64,000 nt of DNA from Halomonas sp. LBP4 (GCF_003202205.1 NZ_PDOG01000002.1:77148-141147), one strand, 5' to 3'. Shown: positions 27,969 to 38,769, counted from the first letter of the stretch. The notes: a model not told the origin generated them from the sequence alone. Made by a program: numbers and translations.

Positions 27969-29585
27969 TCAAGTCTCGATCTGGCCGGCCATCTGCTGGA
28001 TTTTGATGACGACGAATTCGGCCGGGCGCAGCGGTGCGAAGCCCACTACCACGTTAACAATCCCGAGGTTGATGTCGGTCTGCGTCGTCGTCTCGCTGTC
28101 GACCTTCACGAAATAGGCGTCGCGGGGCGAGCTGCCCTGGAACGCCCCCTGGCGGAACAGGTTGCGCATGAATGCGCCCACGTTCAGCCGGATCTGTGCC
28201 CAGAGCGGCTCGTCGTTGGGTTCGAATACCACCCACTGCGTACCGCGGTAGAGGCTCTCTTCAATGAAAAGTGCGAGGCGGCGGATCGGTACGTACTTGT
28301 ACTCGTCGCCCAGCTGGTCCGCTCCGCGGAGCGTCCGCGCCCCCCAGACCACGCGGCCGGTGATCGGGAAGGTGCGCAAGCTGTTCACACCGCGAGGGTT
28401 CAGCTGCCCGTTCTCGTCGTCGGTCAGCCTGACCGCTAGCTTCGCGACCCCACGCAGCGCCGTATCGATCCCGGCCGGCGCCTTCCAGACACCGCGCGAG
28501 GCATCGGTCCTTGACCAGATTCCGGCGATGACCCCGCAAGCGACAAAGGTGTCGATCTGTCCCTCGCGTAACGGATCGGACTGCTGCACGCGAGGGAAAT
28601 AAAGCGCAGCGTTCCGAGCCGCGAGCCCGGTGAGATTCAGTGACGCCAGCCCGGTACTCTGGTTTAGCACGGCTGCTACGTTGCCCCACTCGGCCGGCGG
28701 ATCCACGATCATCATCGCACGTCGCTCAACGCAGTAGGCCAGTGCTTCGCCCCAAACCGCGATTGGAACGTTGCCGCCGCGGGTATCCGGCGGGATGCAA
28801 AGAATGTTGAACAAATCGGCGTCCTCGAGCGCATACAGCCCGGATTTGGATGCGCGGTCGCCGTTGAAGTCGGATTGCGAGGTCAGGTTGCTGCTGTCCT
28901 CACCGTTCGTCGTCACCGGGCTGGACAGGGTGTCGTCCGTCCAGATCTGTGTGGGGTCCGTGATCGCCCCATGCGCGGTCGGAAAGGTGAATGGCGGCGC
29001 GCCTGTGGCGCGGAGCAACGTGGAACCCGCTTCAAGCACCCGGTCTACCTGCCGCTGACTGGGGACGGTAGTGAGATTCAGGAATGCTTCCTGCGCGCCC
29101 GTCGTCGTGTCCCGGACCGTCAGGTTGAAGAGATCGGCGCTCGTCAGCCCTTCCGCGTCAACCCAGGGCAGCGGATGGGGATCGCCTGGATTGGCCGGCT
29201 GCGGCACGTCGAAGTCGATCCGAACCCGAAGAGTGTTCCCCCAGCTGCCCGCGCTCGAGGCTTCCACCAGCAAGCCGTTGGCGTCGATCTGAGCCGTAGT
29301 TGCGCCGCCCTGCGCCGCCGTCGTGTAGCGTCTCACGATGATCGCCTGTGCTCCGCCGTTGGCGAAGAAGTCGCGCACCGCGTAGCTCATCGGATAGGCG
29401 ATGCCGAATCCACCGAATACCCGTTCGTAATCACCGAAGCTATTGATCACTACCGGTGTGTCGACCGCCCCCCGGGCCGCCCGGCCCAGGAACGCAGTGA
29501 TCGAAGTGGCGACGCCGGTGATGGTTCGAACTCCACTTGGAATTTCTTCAATGTAAACACCGGGATACGTCAACGAGGCTGGCAT
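27969..29585 (-). CDS. eCIS contractile sheath protein
   Basis: 538 residues. The N-terminus TYPGVYIEEIPSGVRTITGV followed by ATSITAFLGRAARG is diagnostic for tail sheath proteins of CIS. The C-terminal core has INSLRTFPITGRVVWGARTL-like sequence (NSLRTFPITGRVVWGARTLR), YKYVPIRRLALFIEESLYRG and VNVVVGFAPLRPAEFVVIKI, the parts that form the interlocking handshake strands. The middle (about 90-330) is a variable decorating domain. It is the first gene of the operon, with an AAAGAGGA site before its ATG. PVC clusters have two or three sheath paralogues; here there is one. Confidence 0.96.
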   Translation of the reverse strand: MPASLTYPGVYIEEIPSGVRTITGVATSITAFLGRAARGAVDTPVVINSFGDYERVFGGFGIAYPMSYAVRDFFANGGAQAIIVRRYTTAAQGGATTAQIDANGLLVEASSAGSWGNTLRVRIDFDVPQPANPGDPHPLPWVDAEGLTSADLFNLTVRDTTTGAQEAFLNLTTVPSQRQVDRVLEAGSTLLRATGAPPFTFPTAHGAITDPTQIWTDDTLSSPVTTNGEDSSNLTSQSDFNGDRASKSGLYALEDADLFNILCIPPDTRGGNVPIAVWGEALAYCVERRAMMIVDPPAEWGNVAAVLNQSTGLASLNLTGLAARNAALYFPRVQQSDPLREGQIDTFVACGVIAGIWSRTDASRGVWKAPAGIDTALRGVAKLAVRLTDDENGQLNPRGVNSLRTFPITGRVVWGARTLRGADQLGDEYKYVPIRRLALFIEESLYRGTQWVVFEPNDEPLWAQIRLNVGAFMRNLFRQGAFQGSSPRDAYFVKVDSETTTQTDINLGIVNVVVGFAPLRPAEFVVIKIQQMAGQIET

Positions 29586-29888
29586 GGCGCGGTTCCTCTT
29601 TCAGGAAGTTGACCGGCGCTTTTGACACACGACTACCCCTGCGCCGTAGTTTGAGAAACACGGTGCTTCGCTTGCAGGTGGGATGCATGATTCAGGCTAG
29701 TAAGTGAGGGATGAGAATTCCAGCACTTATTTACCGAAAGAATGTTTATGTGATGTTATGTCTGGTTTAGGAGACATATGGTTAAAGTTGGTTAAAGACG
29801 AGCCTGTTATAAGGAAATAGGGGGAGTGTAATAAGGCAGGAGTAGGAGGCCGCGCCCGATCAGGGGGCGGCCGGCGGTGATCACCACT
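29586..29888. promoter_or_regulatory. AT-rich upstream region of the eCIS operon
   Basis: A gene-free stretch clearly richer in A and T than the rest of the window, above all 29700-29820. It holds a tandem direct repeat TGGTTAAAG at 29779-29787 and 29789-29797 (10-base period), with a weaker third unit near 29763. Several TAACAT/CATAAA-like hexamers occur on the minus strand, but no -35/-10 pair could be chosen with confidence. It probably contains the eCIS promoter and a regulator site. Confidence 0.5.
29849..29873 (-). terminator. GC-rich hairpin after slyX
   Basis: GGCCGCGCCC and GGGGGCGGCC form a 10-bp stem with one mismatch around a short loop, just downstream of the slyX stop. The following minus-strand bases are only moderately T-rich, so termination is likely but not certain. 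Confidence 0.5.
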
Positions 29889-30167
29889 CTAGTAGTGTGG
29901 CGGTATCTCATCCTCTGGCCGAGGCGTCACCGCCTCGGCGTCCTGCAGCGCCCGCTGCTGGTCGCGCAGCTTCTTCTGCATCAGTGCATTGATCCGCTCG
30001 AGCTGTGACAGGCGCTTCTCCTGCACGGCGACCGCCTCGTCGAGGGTGTCGAGCCAGTGTTCCTGGTAGGCGATGCGGCTCTCCAGGGCGTCCAGGCGCT
30101 GCGCCAGGTCGGCGGGCGCCGATTCGCCGCCCATGGTAGAATTCCCGCGCTGTGTGTCGCTGTTCAT
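29889..30167 (-). CDS. slyX: SlyX family protein
   Basis: A 92-residue coiled-coil protein. [20 protein letters not shown], then [20 protein letters not shown], and the terminal EDEIPPHY match SlyX, a conserved proteobacterial protein of unclear function. The ATG at 30165-30167 has GAAGG seven bases upstream; an earlier ATG at 30191 with AAAGGA close by is also possible (100 residues). It is divergent from the cold-shock gene, with only about 60 bases between starts. Confidence 0.85.
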   Translation of the reverse strand: MNSDTQRGNSTMGGESAPADLAQRLDALESRIAYQEHWLDTLDEAVAVQEKRLSQLERINALMQKKLRDQQRALQDAEAVTPRPEDEIPPHY

Positions 30168-30229
30168 CGTGGCACCTTCATGATGGTTCATTCCTTCCTT
30201 TCACCACTACAAGAGAGTCTCTCAGTTCC

Positions 30230-30694
30230 ATGAATCGAAAGGTCGTGCTTCGTTGTAGTCTCATCAGTCTCCTACTGGCCGCACCGGCCCCCCTGTTGAT
30301 CGCCCTGTTCGTGCACCTCACCGGTGGCGTGCTGTCGCAGGAACTGTTCGCCAGTCTCGAGGTGGGCGGTGTGGCCGTGGTCTTTGTCGCCGCCGCCGCC
30401 GCGGTCTTCCTGCTGTTGCTGGTGGCCACCCTGGCGGTCAATGCCCTCACCCCGCAGTTGGTCAACCTGGCCGAGGTCGAGGACGACGACCGCGAGATCG
30501 GCGAGGTCAAGTGGTTCAACGTCAACAAGGGCTACGGCTTCATCACCCGTGATGGCGGCGAGGATGTCTTCGTGCACTTCCGGGCCATCCGCGGCCGGGG
30601 GCATCGTACCCTGGCCGAGGGCCAGAAGGTGCGCTATCACGTGATCGAGAACGAGCGGGGGCTTCAGGCCGACGACGTCACCGTGATTACCTAG
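30230..30694 (+). CDS. Membrane-anchored cold-shock domain protein
   Basis: 154 residues. Two hydrophobic segments (about 8-30 and 45-70: [20 protein letters not shown] and [20 protein letters not shown]) precede a full cold-shock domain (about 87-154) with [20 protein letters not shown] (RNP1 in GYGFIT) and EDVFVHF (RNP2). The cold-shock fold binds single-stranded nucleic acid, so this protein should place an RNA/DNA-binding domain at the inner face of the membrane. The topology is inferred. A GAGAGTCTCTC palindrome (30213-30223) ends six bases before the ATG and may hide or mark the ribosome site. Confidence 0.88.
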   Translation: MNRKVVLRCSLISLLLAAPAPLLIALFVHLTGGVLSQELFASLEVGGVAVVFVAAAAAVFLLLLVATLAVNALTPQLVNLAEVEDDDREIGEVKWFNVNKGYGFITRDGGEDVFVHFRAIRGRGHRTLAEGQKVRYHVIENERGLQADDVTVIT

Positions 30695-30744
30695 GAAAGC
30701 GGCTGCGCTCGGCAGCTTTCGCTGACTTGTTGCAACCCCAAAAG

Positions 30745-30782
30745 AAGCACAGCGCCCCGCCTCTGCGGGGCGCTGTCATTTC
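30745..30782. terminator. Bidirectional rho-independent terminator
   Basis: A perfect 12-bp stem, ACAGCGCCCCGC and GCGGGGCGCTGT (30749-30776), around a CTCT loop. A-rich bases lie on the left (CCCCAAAAG) and CATTT on the right, so it can serve both the cold-shock gene (plus) and the convergent dap operon (minus). Confidence 0.75.
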
Positions 30783-30786
30783 GGGG

Positions 30787-31173
30787 CTACCGGCCGGAGT
30801 CGGGCCAGTCGATCTCCCGTTCCGAGCCATCCGGCAGCACCAGCAGGAAGCGGTCCGGGTCGTCGCCGGGCTGCCAGCCGCCCAGCGAGCAGCGCACTTC
30901 GCAGCCGAGCCGGTCGGCGGCGGCGTGAGCGCAGGCCTGGTCACTCTCCCAGGGCGTGTCGGGGCTGTCGAGCCAGAGGCTCGCGAAGCCGTCGGCGGCC
31001 TTTTCCACCAGCAGCACCGGGATCTCCCGGCCGCCGAGCCGGCCCCGGGTGCGCCACTTGTGCTTGCCGGCGGGGGCGAGTGGCCCGGCATCCAGGGTCT
31101 CGCCGAGCCAGGCGTTCAGGGCGTCCAGCGGGACCTGCGACAGGTAGATCTCGATATCCGGATAGCGTTGCAT
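30787..31173 (-). CDS. Hypothetical protein at the end of the dap operon
   Basis: 128 residues, acidic and soluble, beginning MQRYPDIEIYLSQVPLDALN and ending LLVLPDGSEREIDWPDSGR. No family was recognised with certainty; the length and the repeated strand pattern (IPVLLVEKAADGFASLWLDS) suggest a small alpha/beta domain. It starts 8 bases after dapE, so it is co-transcribed with lysine/diaminopimelate genes, but no catalytic motif links it to that pathway. Confidence 0.7.
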   Translation of the reverse strand: MQRYPDIEIYLSQVPLDALNAWLGETLDAGPLAPAGKHKWRTRGRLGGREIPVLLVEKAADGFASLWLDSPDTPWESDQACAHAAADRLGCEVRCSLGGWQPGDDPDRFLLVLPDGSEREIDWPDSGR

Positions 31174-31181
31174 GGGCGGCC

Positions 31182-33360
<2,179 letters not shown>

Positions 33361-33410
33361 GGGGGGATCCTCGTCTAAGTGGGAAAGCTCGTCATGGGGA
33401 AAGGGGCGTC

Positions 33411-33758
33411 TCAACCTTTCAGGTCGTCGTAGTCGCCGTCGCGGTAGCCGACGCGGATCTCGTCGCCGGTGTCGAGCAGCGGGCGCTTGAGCAGCGTCGG
33501 GTGCGCCATCATCAGCTCGCGGGCCTTGTTGGCGTCGATACCGGCCTTGTCGGCCTCGTCCAGGTTGCGCCAGGTGGTGCTGCGTTGGTTGAGCAGCGTC
33601 ATCACCGGCACCTTCCCGAGGATATGCTCGAGCAGGGGCGCGGAGAGGCCGTCCTCGCGCAGGTCATGGAGCTGGTAGGGGATGCCTTTGGCGTCCAGGG
33701 CCTTGCGCGCGCGGCGGCAGGTGTCGCAGGTGTTGATGACGTAGAGCGTCAGCATCAT
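33411..33758 (-). CDS. ArsC/Spx-family reductase (YffB-like)
   Basis: 115 residues with a thioredoxin-like fold. The N-terminal redox motif NTCDTCRRARKALDAKGIPY and later NQRSTTWRNLDEADKAG with HPTLLKRPLLDTGDEIRVGY match the YffB/ArsC-like family, often placed next to dapE or dapD in gammaproteobacteria. The physiological substrate is unknown; arsenate reduction should not be assumed. A GAGAGGAG site precedes the ATG. It overlaps the dapC stop inside ATGATG. Confidence 0.9.
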   Translation of the reverse strand: MMLTLYVINTCDTCRRARKALDAKGIPYQLHDLREDGLSAPLLEHILGKVPVMTLLNQRSTTWRNLDEADKAGIDANKARELMMAHPTLLKRPLLDTGDEIRVGYRDGDYDDLKG

Positions 33759-34981
33759 GCGCTCCTCTCGATGAAGCGGCGGATGCGCCGCGCGGCTTCG
33801 ACGGTGGCCTCCCGCTCGGCCACCAGCGCCAGGCGGACACGGCCGCTGCCGGGGTTGACGCCATCGTGGCCGGGGCGGCCCATCCCGTCGTCGGTTGCGG
33901 GACGACCCATATAGGAGCCCGGCAGCACGCTGACATGTTCCTCGGCATAGAGCGCCCGGGTGAAGGCCTCGTCGTCGCCGCCCGGCACCGCCGGCCAGAG
34001 GTAGAAGCTCGCCTCGGGCTCGGGGAAGTCCAGCACCGGGGCGAGGATCTCGGTCACGGCGGCGAACTTCTCGCGATAGGCATCACGGTTGGTCCGCACA
34101 TGGGCCTCGTCGTTCCAGGCGGTGATCGAGGCGCGCTGCAGCGGCAGCGACATGGCGCAGCCGTGGTAGGTGCGGTAGCGCCTGAAGGGCGCGATCAGCG
34201 AGGCGTCTCCCGCCACGAAGCCGGAGCGCAGCCCCGGCAGGTTGGAGCGCTTGGAGAGCGAGTGAAACACCAGGCAGCGCCGGTAGTCGTGGCGGCCGAG
34301 CCGGGCGCAGGCCTCGAGCAGCCCCGGCGGGGGGGCCGCCTCGTCCAGGTAGAGCTCCGAGTAGCACTCGTCCGAGGCGATCAGGAAATCGTGCTCATCC
34401 GCCAGCTCGATGAGTTTCTCGAACTCCGCCAGCGGCGTCACCGCCCCGGTGGGGTTGCCCGGCGAGCAGAGGAACACCAACTGGACGTCGCGCCAGGTCT
34501 CGGCGGGCACGGCATCGAGGTTCGGGCGGAAGCCGTGATCGGCGCGGCAGTCCAGGTAGAGCGGCTCGCCGCCGGCGAGCAGGGTTGCCCCCTCGTAGAT
34601 CTGGTAGAAGGGGTTGGGCACCACCACCCGGGCCGGCCGGGTGCGGTCGAGCGCCGCCTGGACGAAGGCGAAGATCGCCTCCCGGGTACCGTTGACCGGC
34701 AGCACCTGGGTCTCCGGGTCGAGGCCCGCGAGGCCGAAGCGCCGCGTGGCCCAGCCGGCGATGGCGCCGCGCAGTTCGGCCAGGCCGGCGGTGGCCGGGT
34801 AGCGGGCCATCTCGTGGCGGTGGGCGACCAGCGTCTCCAGGGCCGCGGCGAAGGGGGCGTGCTGCGGCTCGCCGATAGTCAACGGGATATGGGGCAGGCC
34901 CGCCGGAGGCGTCACATCGGCCTTGAGGGCGGCGAGCCTCTCGAAGGGGTAGGGCTTGAGGGCGTCGAGATCGGGGTTCAT
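33755..34981 (-). CDS. dapC: Succinyldiaminopimelate transaminase
   Basis: 408 residues, a PLP-dependent class I/II aminotransferase. The PLP lysine lies in HSLSKRSNLPGLRSGFVAGD, and SPGNPTGAVTPL and ASDECYSELYL carry the usual Asn and Asp/Tyr contacts. It makes N-succinyl-LL-diaminopimelate from the keto precursor, directly before DapE in the pathway whose other genes (dapD, dapE) follow in the same operon. The start MNPDLDALKPYPFERL agrees with relatives. It is driven by a good promoter at 35047-35075. Confidence 0.95.
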   Translation of the reverse strand: MNPDLDALKPYPFERLAALKADVTPPAGLPHIPLTIGEPQHAPFAAALETLVAHRHEMARYPATAGLAELRGAIAGWATRRFGLAGLDPETQVLPVNGTREAIFAFVQAALDRTRPARVVVPNPFYQIYEGATLLAGGEPLYLDCRADHGFRPNLDAVPAETWRDVQLVFLCSPGNPTGAVTPLAEFEKLIELADEHDFLIASDECYSELYLDEAAPPPGLLEACARLGRHDYRRCLVFHSLSKRSNLPGLRSGFVAGDASLIAPFRRYRTYHGCAMSLPLQRASITAWNDEAHVRTNRDAYREKFAAVTEILAPVLDFPEPEASFYLWPAVPGGDDEAFTRALYAEEHVSVLPGSYMGRPATDDGMGRPGHDGVNPGSGRVRLALVAEREATVEAARRIRRFIERSA

Positions 34982-35046
34982 GGGTGTCCAGGCGCGCCTC
35001 GCCGGCCGTGGCCTCGGGCGTCGTTGTCGTGGTCGAAAGGGGCTTG

Positions 35047-35075
35047 ATTATAGGGAAGGCCAGACAAGGCCTCAA
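35047..35075 (-). promoter_or_regulatory. Sigma-70 type promoter for the dapC operon
   Basis: On the minus strand TTGAGG (35070-35075) and TATAAT (35047-35052) are separated by 17 bases, about 65 bases before the dapC ATG. Confidence 0.6.
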
Positions 35076-35119
35076 ACGCTGGCCTCCGGTGCCGGTGGGA
35101 ATCTCTGCTGGACGTACAG

Positions 35120-35240
35120 GGGCGCCGGGGACAGGCCGAAGAGGGGGTCTTTTGCCAGGGAAGGCAAAAGTAGCGCCCAGGGAGGGGTTTACAGCGCCCC
35201 CTCGCAGGCCTGTCGCCGGATCAGCCCCGAGTGACGGCGC
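35120..35240 (+). repeat. Dispersed intergenic repeat, full copy
   Basis: Between glnD and dapC. The outer arms GACAGGCCGAAGAGGGGG (35130-35147) and CCCCCTCGCAGGCCTGTC (35197-35214) pair except for three central bases. An inner hairpin CTTTTGCC/GGCAAAAG (35149-35170) has the loop AGGGAA. Compare copies at 57591-57675 and 63614-63698. Confidence 0.8.
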
Positions 35241-35290
35241 CCCTCGTCTCCGGCGTTCTCGCCTTTTCCGAGGCTATCGTTGCCGGTGGT

Positions 35291-37972
35291 TTACCCGGAA
35301 ACGTCGAGCACCTCCACCAGCCGCGCGCGCAGCCGTGCCTGGCGCTCGGGGTCGGTGAGCGGCTCGCCGGCCTTGGTGGTGATGAAGAAGACGTCCTCGA
35401 CCCGTTCGCCCAGGGTGGCGATCTTGGCCGCCGAGAGCGCGATGTCCTGCTCCATGAAGATACGCCCCACCCGCGCCAGTAGGCCGGGACGGTCGGGGGC
35501 GGTGAGCTCGAGCATGGTGCGCTCGTTGGCCGGGTCCTGCTCGATGAGCACCTCGGTGGGGACCCGGAAGTGCTTGAGTTGGCGCGGGGTGTGGCGGGTG
35601 ACGATCTTCGGGTAGTCCTCGGGGTCGTCGAGCTCCTCCACCAGGTAACGACGGATCTCCTCGATGCGCCCGGGGTCGCGGATCGCCTGCCCCTCGTCGT
35701 CGAGCACGATGAAGGTGTTCAGCGTCCAGTTATTGCTGGAGGTGGCGATGCGGGCGTCGTGGATGGAGAGGTCCAGCTGGTCCAGGGCGGCGGCGGTGGC
35801 GGCGAAGAGGTCGTGTACCGAGCGAGTGTGGATGAACACCTTGGTGCCGCCTTCGGCCATGTCCTCGGTGGGCGCGTTGATCAGGATCAACGGCAGGTTC
35901 GAGCCGTCGTGGGCGAGGATGCCCTGGGTCTGCCAGACGATCTCGCTGGGGGCGTACTGCAGGAAGTAGTCCTCGCCGAGCGACTCCCACAGGCGGTCGA
36001 CCCGGTCCATGTCGGTCCCCACCACGGCGAGCAGCGAGCGGGCCTCGCTGCGTGTCTCCTGTACCCAGTCGTCGCGATCCAGCGGGTTCTCCAGGCCGCG
36101 ACGCAGGGCGCGCTTGGTCTCGCCGTGCAGCTGGCGCAGCAGGGTGGCGCGCCAGCCGTTCCACAGGGTGGGATTGGTGGCGTTGATGTCGGCCACGGTG
36201 AGCACGTAGAGGTAGTCGAGGCGGGTCTCGTCGCCGACGATGCGGGCGAAGTCGGCGATCACGTCCGGGTCGGTGGTGTCGCGCTTCTGGGCGACCATCG
36301 ACATGGTGAGGTGGTGCTCCACCAGCCAGCTGACCAGGCGGGTGTCGCGGGGCGAGAGGCCGTGGCGCTCGGCGAAGGCCTCGACGTCGCGGGCGCCAAT
36401 CTGCGAATGGTCGCCACCACGCCCCTTGCCGATGTCGTGGTAGAGCCCGGCGATCCACAGCAGCTCGAGCTTGGGCAGCTGGTGGATCAGCGCCGCCGCC
36501 ACCGGGAACTCCTCGCGGGCCTCGGGCTTGCGGAAGCCGTGGATGAACTTGAGCAGGCGCAGGGTGTGGGCGTCGACGGTATAGATATGGAAGAGGTCGT
36601 GCTGCATCAGCCCCACGGCGCGGCCGAACTCCGGCAGGTACTTGCCGAGCACCCCGTAGCGGTTCATGCGCCGCAGCTGCCGGGCGACGTTGCCGCCGGA
36701 GCGCAGCAGCGTCATGAACAGGCTCTGGTGACGGACGTCGTCGCGGTAGAGGTCGTCGATCAGGTGGCGGTGGTCGCGGATCAGGCGGATGGTGTCGGCC
36801 CGGACCCCCTCGATCTCCGGGTGCTCGGCCATCAGCAGGAACAGCTCGAGCAGCGCCGAGGGGCGGTGGCGAAAGACGCTGCGCGAGCGCGCCTGGATGT
36901 AGCCGCCCTTGATCTCGAAGCGCTCGTTGAGCGGCACCGTGGTGAGTTCCTCGCCGGCGCGCAGGATCGCCTCGTCGAAGTGCTGCAGCAGCATGTCGTT
37001 GAGCCCGGCGAGCGCCGTGACGTGACGGTAGTAGCGCTTCATGAACTGCTCGACGGCGAGGCGCTCCGGGGTGTCGCGGAAGCCGAACAGCTCGGCGATG
37101 GTGCGCTGGTGGTCGAACAGCAGGCGGTCCTCGGCGCGGCCGGTCAGCATGTGCAGGGCGTAGCGCACCTGCCACAGGAAGGCCTGCCCCTGGCTGAGGA
37201 TGTGCAGCTCGGCGTCGTTCATGAAACCGTTGGCCACCAGGTCCTCGTAGCGCTCGCTGCCGAAGTGACGCTTGGCCACCCAGCCGATCATCTGGATGTC
37301 CCGGAGCCCGCCGGGGGAGCTCTTGATGTTGGGCTCGAGGTGGTACTCGGAGTTGTTGTAGCGGTAGTGGCGGGTGATCTGCTCCTGCCACTTGGCCTCG
37401 AAGAAGCGGTCGGCGGGCCACAGCCGGTCGGTGGTCAGGCGTGCCTGCATCGCCTCGCGCAGCCGCCCGGGACCGGCCAGGGTGCGCGACTCCAGCAGGT
37501 TGGTGATCACCGTGACGTCGGCGCGGGCCTCGCGCTCGCAGTCGGCAAGCGAGCGCACGCTGTGGCCGATCTCCAGGCCGATGTCCCACAGGAAAGTGAT
37601 GAAGTCGGTGAGGGGAGCGCGGTACGGCCCGTCATCGTCCTCCTCGAGCAGCAGCAGCAGGTCGACGTCGGAACAGGGGTGCAGCTCGCCGCGACCGTAG
37701 CCGCCCACGGCGAGCAGTGCCACGCCATCGTCGGGCCAGTCGTGCCGCTCCCAGGCCACCGTGAGCAGCCGATCGAGGCACCAGGCACGGCCGTGGATCA
37801 GGTCGCGGATATCGGCGCCTTCGTGGAAGCGCTCATCGAGGTGCGCCTGGATCTCGCGCAGCGCCGCCTTGAAGGGGGCGATGGGCGAGCGGCTGCCGGC
37901 CAGTTCCGAGCGGAAGCGGGCGACGTCGAACAGCGTCTCGTCGGGTTCGAAGCGGTAGTGGTGCAGCAGCAT
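35291..37972 (-). CDS. glnD: PII uridylyltransferase / uridylyl-removing enzyme
   Basis: 893 residues, the bifunctional nitrogen sensor that uridylylates and deuridylylates PII proteins. The nucleotidyltransferase motif is GGYGRGELHPCSDVDLLLLL (about residue 92), the HD domain motif is HDIGKGRGGDHSQIGARD, and two ACT domains lie at the C-terminus (VFIHTRSVHDLFAATAAALD; LTAPDRPGLLARVGRIFMEQ). The start ATG at 37970-37972 gives MLLHHYRFEPDETLFD and full family length; the open frame upstream overlaps map and is not used. It follows map by 5 bases. Confidence 0.96.
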   Translation of the reverse strand: MLLHHYRFEPDETLFDVARFRSELAGSRSPIAPFKAALREIQAHLDERFHEGADIRDLIHGRAWCLDRLLTVAWERHDWPDDGVALLAVGGYGRGELHPCSDVDLLLLLEEDDDGPYRAPLTDFITFLWDIGLEIGHSVRSLADCEREARADVTVITNLLESRTLAGPGRLREAMQARLTTDRLWPADRFFEAKWQEQITRHYRYNNSEYHLEPNIKSSPGGLRDIQMIGWVAKRHFGSERYEDLVANGFMNDAELHILSQGQAFLWQVRYALHMLTGRAEDRLLFDHQRTIAELFGFRDTPERLAVEQFMKRYYRHVTALAGLNDMLLQHFDEAILRAGEELTTVPLNERFEIKGGYIQARSRSVFRHRPSALLELFLLMAEHPEIEGVRADTIRLIRDHRHLIDDLYRDDVRHQSLFMTLLRSGGNVARQLRRMNRYGVLGKYLPEFGRAVGLMQHDLFHIYTVDAHTLRLLKFIHGFRKPEAREEFPVAAALIHQLPKLELLWIAGLYHDIGKGRGGDHSQIGARDVEAFAERHGLSPRDTRLVSWLVEHHLTMSMVAQKRDTTDPDVIADFARIVGDETRLDYLYVLTVADINATNPTLWNGWRATLLRQLHGETKRALRRGLENPLDRDDWVQETRSEARSLLAVVGTDMDRVDRLWESLGEDYFLQYAPSEIVWQTQGILAHDGSNLPLILINAPTEDMAEGGTKVFIHTRSVHDLFAATAAALDQLDLSIHDARIATSSNNWTLNTFIVLDDEGQAIRDPGRIEEIRRYLVEELDDPEDYPKIVTRHTPRQLKHFRVPTEVLIEQDPANERTMLELTAPDRPGLLARVGRIFMEQDIALSAAKIATLGERVEDVFFITTKAGEPLTDPERQARLRARLVEVLDVSG

Positions 37973-37977
37973 GTCGC

Positions 37978-38769
37978 TCAGCGCTCGAGGAAGGCGAAGT
38001 CTTCCTCGCCACGGGCGGTGAGCACCTCGACGCCGGTCGCGGTGACCAGCAGGGTGTGCTCCCACTGGGCGGAAAGGCTCTTGTCGCGGGTCACCGCGGT
38101 CCAGCCGTCGCGCAGCACCTTGGTCTTGTGGGAGCCGACATTGATCATCGGCTCGATGGTGAAGCACATGCCCTCGGCCAGCTCGATGTCGGCCTCGGGG
38201 GCATAGCCGTCGTAGTGCAGCACCTGCGGCTCCTCGTGGAAGGTGGCGCCGATGCCGTGGCCGCAGAAGTCGCGTACCACCGAGTAGCCGTTGTCCTCGG
38301 CATGGCGCTGGATGGCGCGGGCGAGCTCGGAGAGCCGCACCCCGGGCCGCACCAGGGCGATGCTGTGGTAGAGGCACTCCTGGGTGATTCGGCACAGCCG
38401 TTCGCCCTGGATGCTCTCGCCGATGATGAACATCTTGCTCGAGTCGCCGTGGTAGCCGTCGGCGGTCTTCACGGTGATGTCGATGTTCATGATGTCGCCC
38501 TTCCTGAGCTTCTTGGCGTCATCGGGGATGCCGTGGCAGACCACGTGGTTGATGGAGGTGCAGGTCGACTTGGGGAAGCCGTGGTAGTCGAGCGGGGCCG
38601 GAGTGGAGCCCAGCTCGTGAACGATGTAGTCGTGACAGAGGCGGTCGAGCTCGCCGGTGCTGACGCCGGCGGTCACGTGGGGGGTGATCATCTCCAGCAC
38701 GCTGGCGGCCTGGCGACCGGCCTCGCGCATCTTCTCGATCTCGTCGGACGTCTTGATGGGAACGTTCAT
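37978..38769 (-). CDS. map: Methionine aminopeptidase, type I
   Basis: 263 residues. It removes the initiator Met from nascent proteins. Metal ligands are seen in [20 protein letters not shown] (two Asp), [13 protein letters not shown] (His, Glu) and [14 protein letters not shown] (Glu), plus the last Glu in [11 protein letters not shown]. The start is placed at 38767-38769 because [18 protein letters not shown] aligns with known MetAP starts; longer frames run into the rpsB leader. It is divergent from rpsB, the common gammaproteobacterial arrangement. Confidence 0.96.
   Translation of the reverse strand: MNVPIKTSDEIEKMREAGRQAASVLEMITPHVTAGVSTGELDRLCHDYIVHELGSTPAPLDYHGFPKSTCTSINHVVCHGIPDDAKKLRKGDIMNIDITVKTADGYHGDSSKMFIIGESIQGERLCRITQECLYHSIALVRPGVRLSELARAIQRHAEDNGYSVVRDFCGHGIGATFHEEPQVLHYDGYAPEADIELAEGMCFTIEPMINVGSHKTKVLRDGWTAVTRDKSLSAQWEHTLLVTATGVEVLTARGEEDFAFLER

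Noticed and set aside
2858..29585. Type VI secretion system
   Set aside because: No TssB/TssC, TssJLM membrane complex or ClpV; the ATPase is a single-module AAA and the sheath is of the long single-chain type.
2858..29585. Prophage or R-type pyocin
   Set aside because: No capsid, terminase, portal, holin, endolysin, repressor or integrase; DUF4255, DUF4157 and the AAA ATPase are eCIS hallmarks.
33411..33758. Arsenate reductase function for the ArsC-family gene
   Set aside because: No ars genes nearby; the dap operon context and YffB-like motifs do not support arsenate as substrate.
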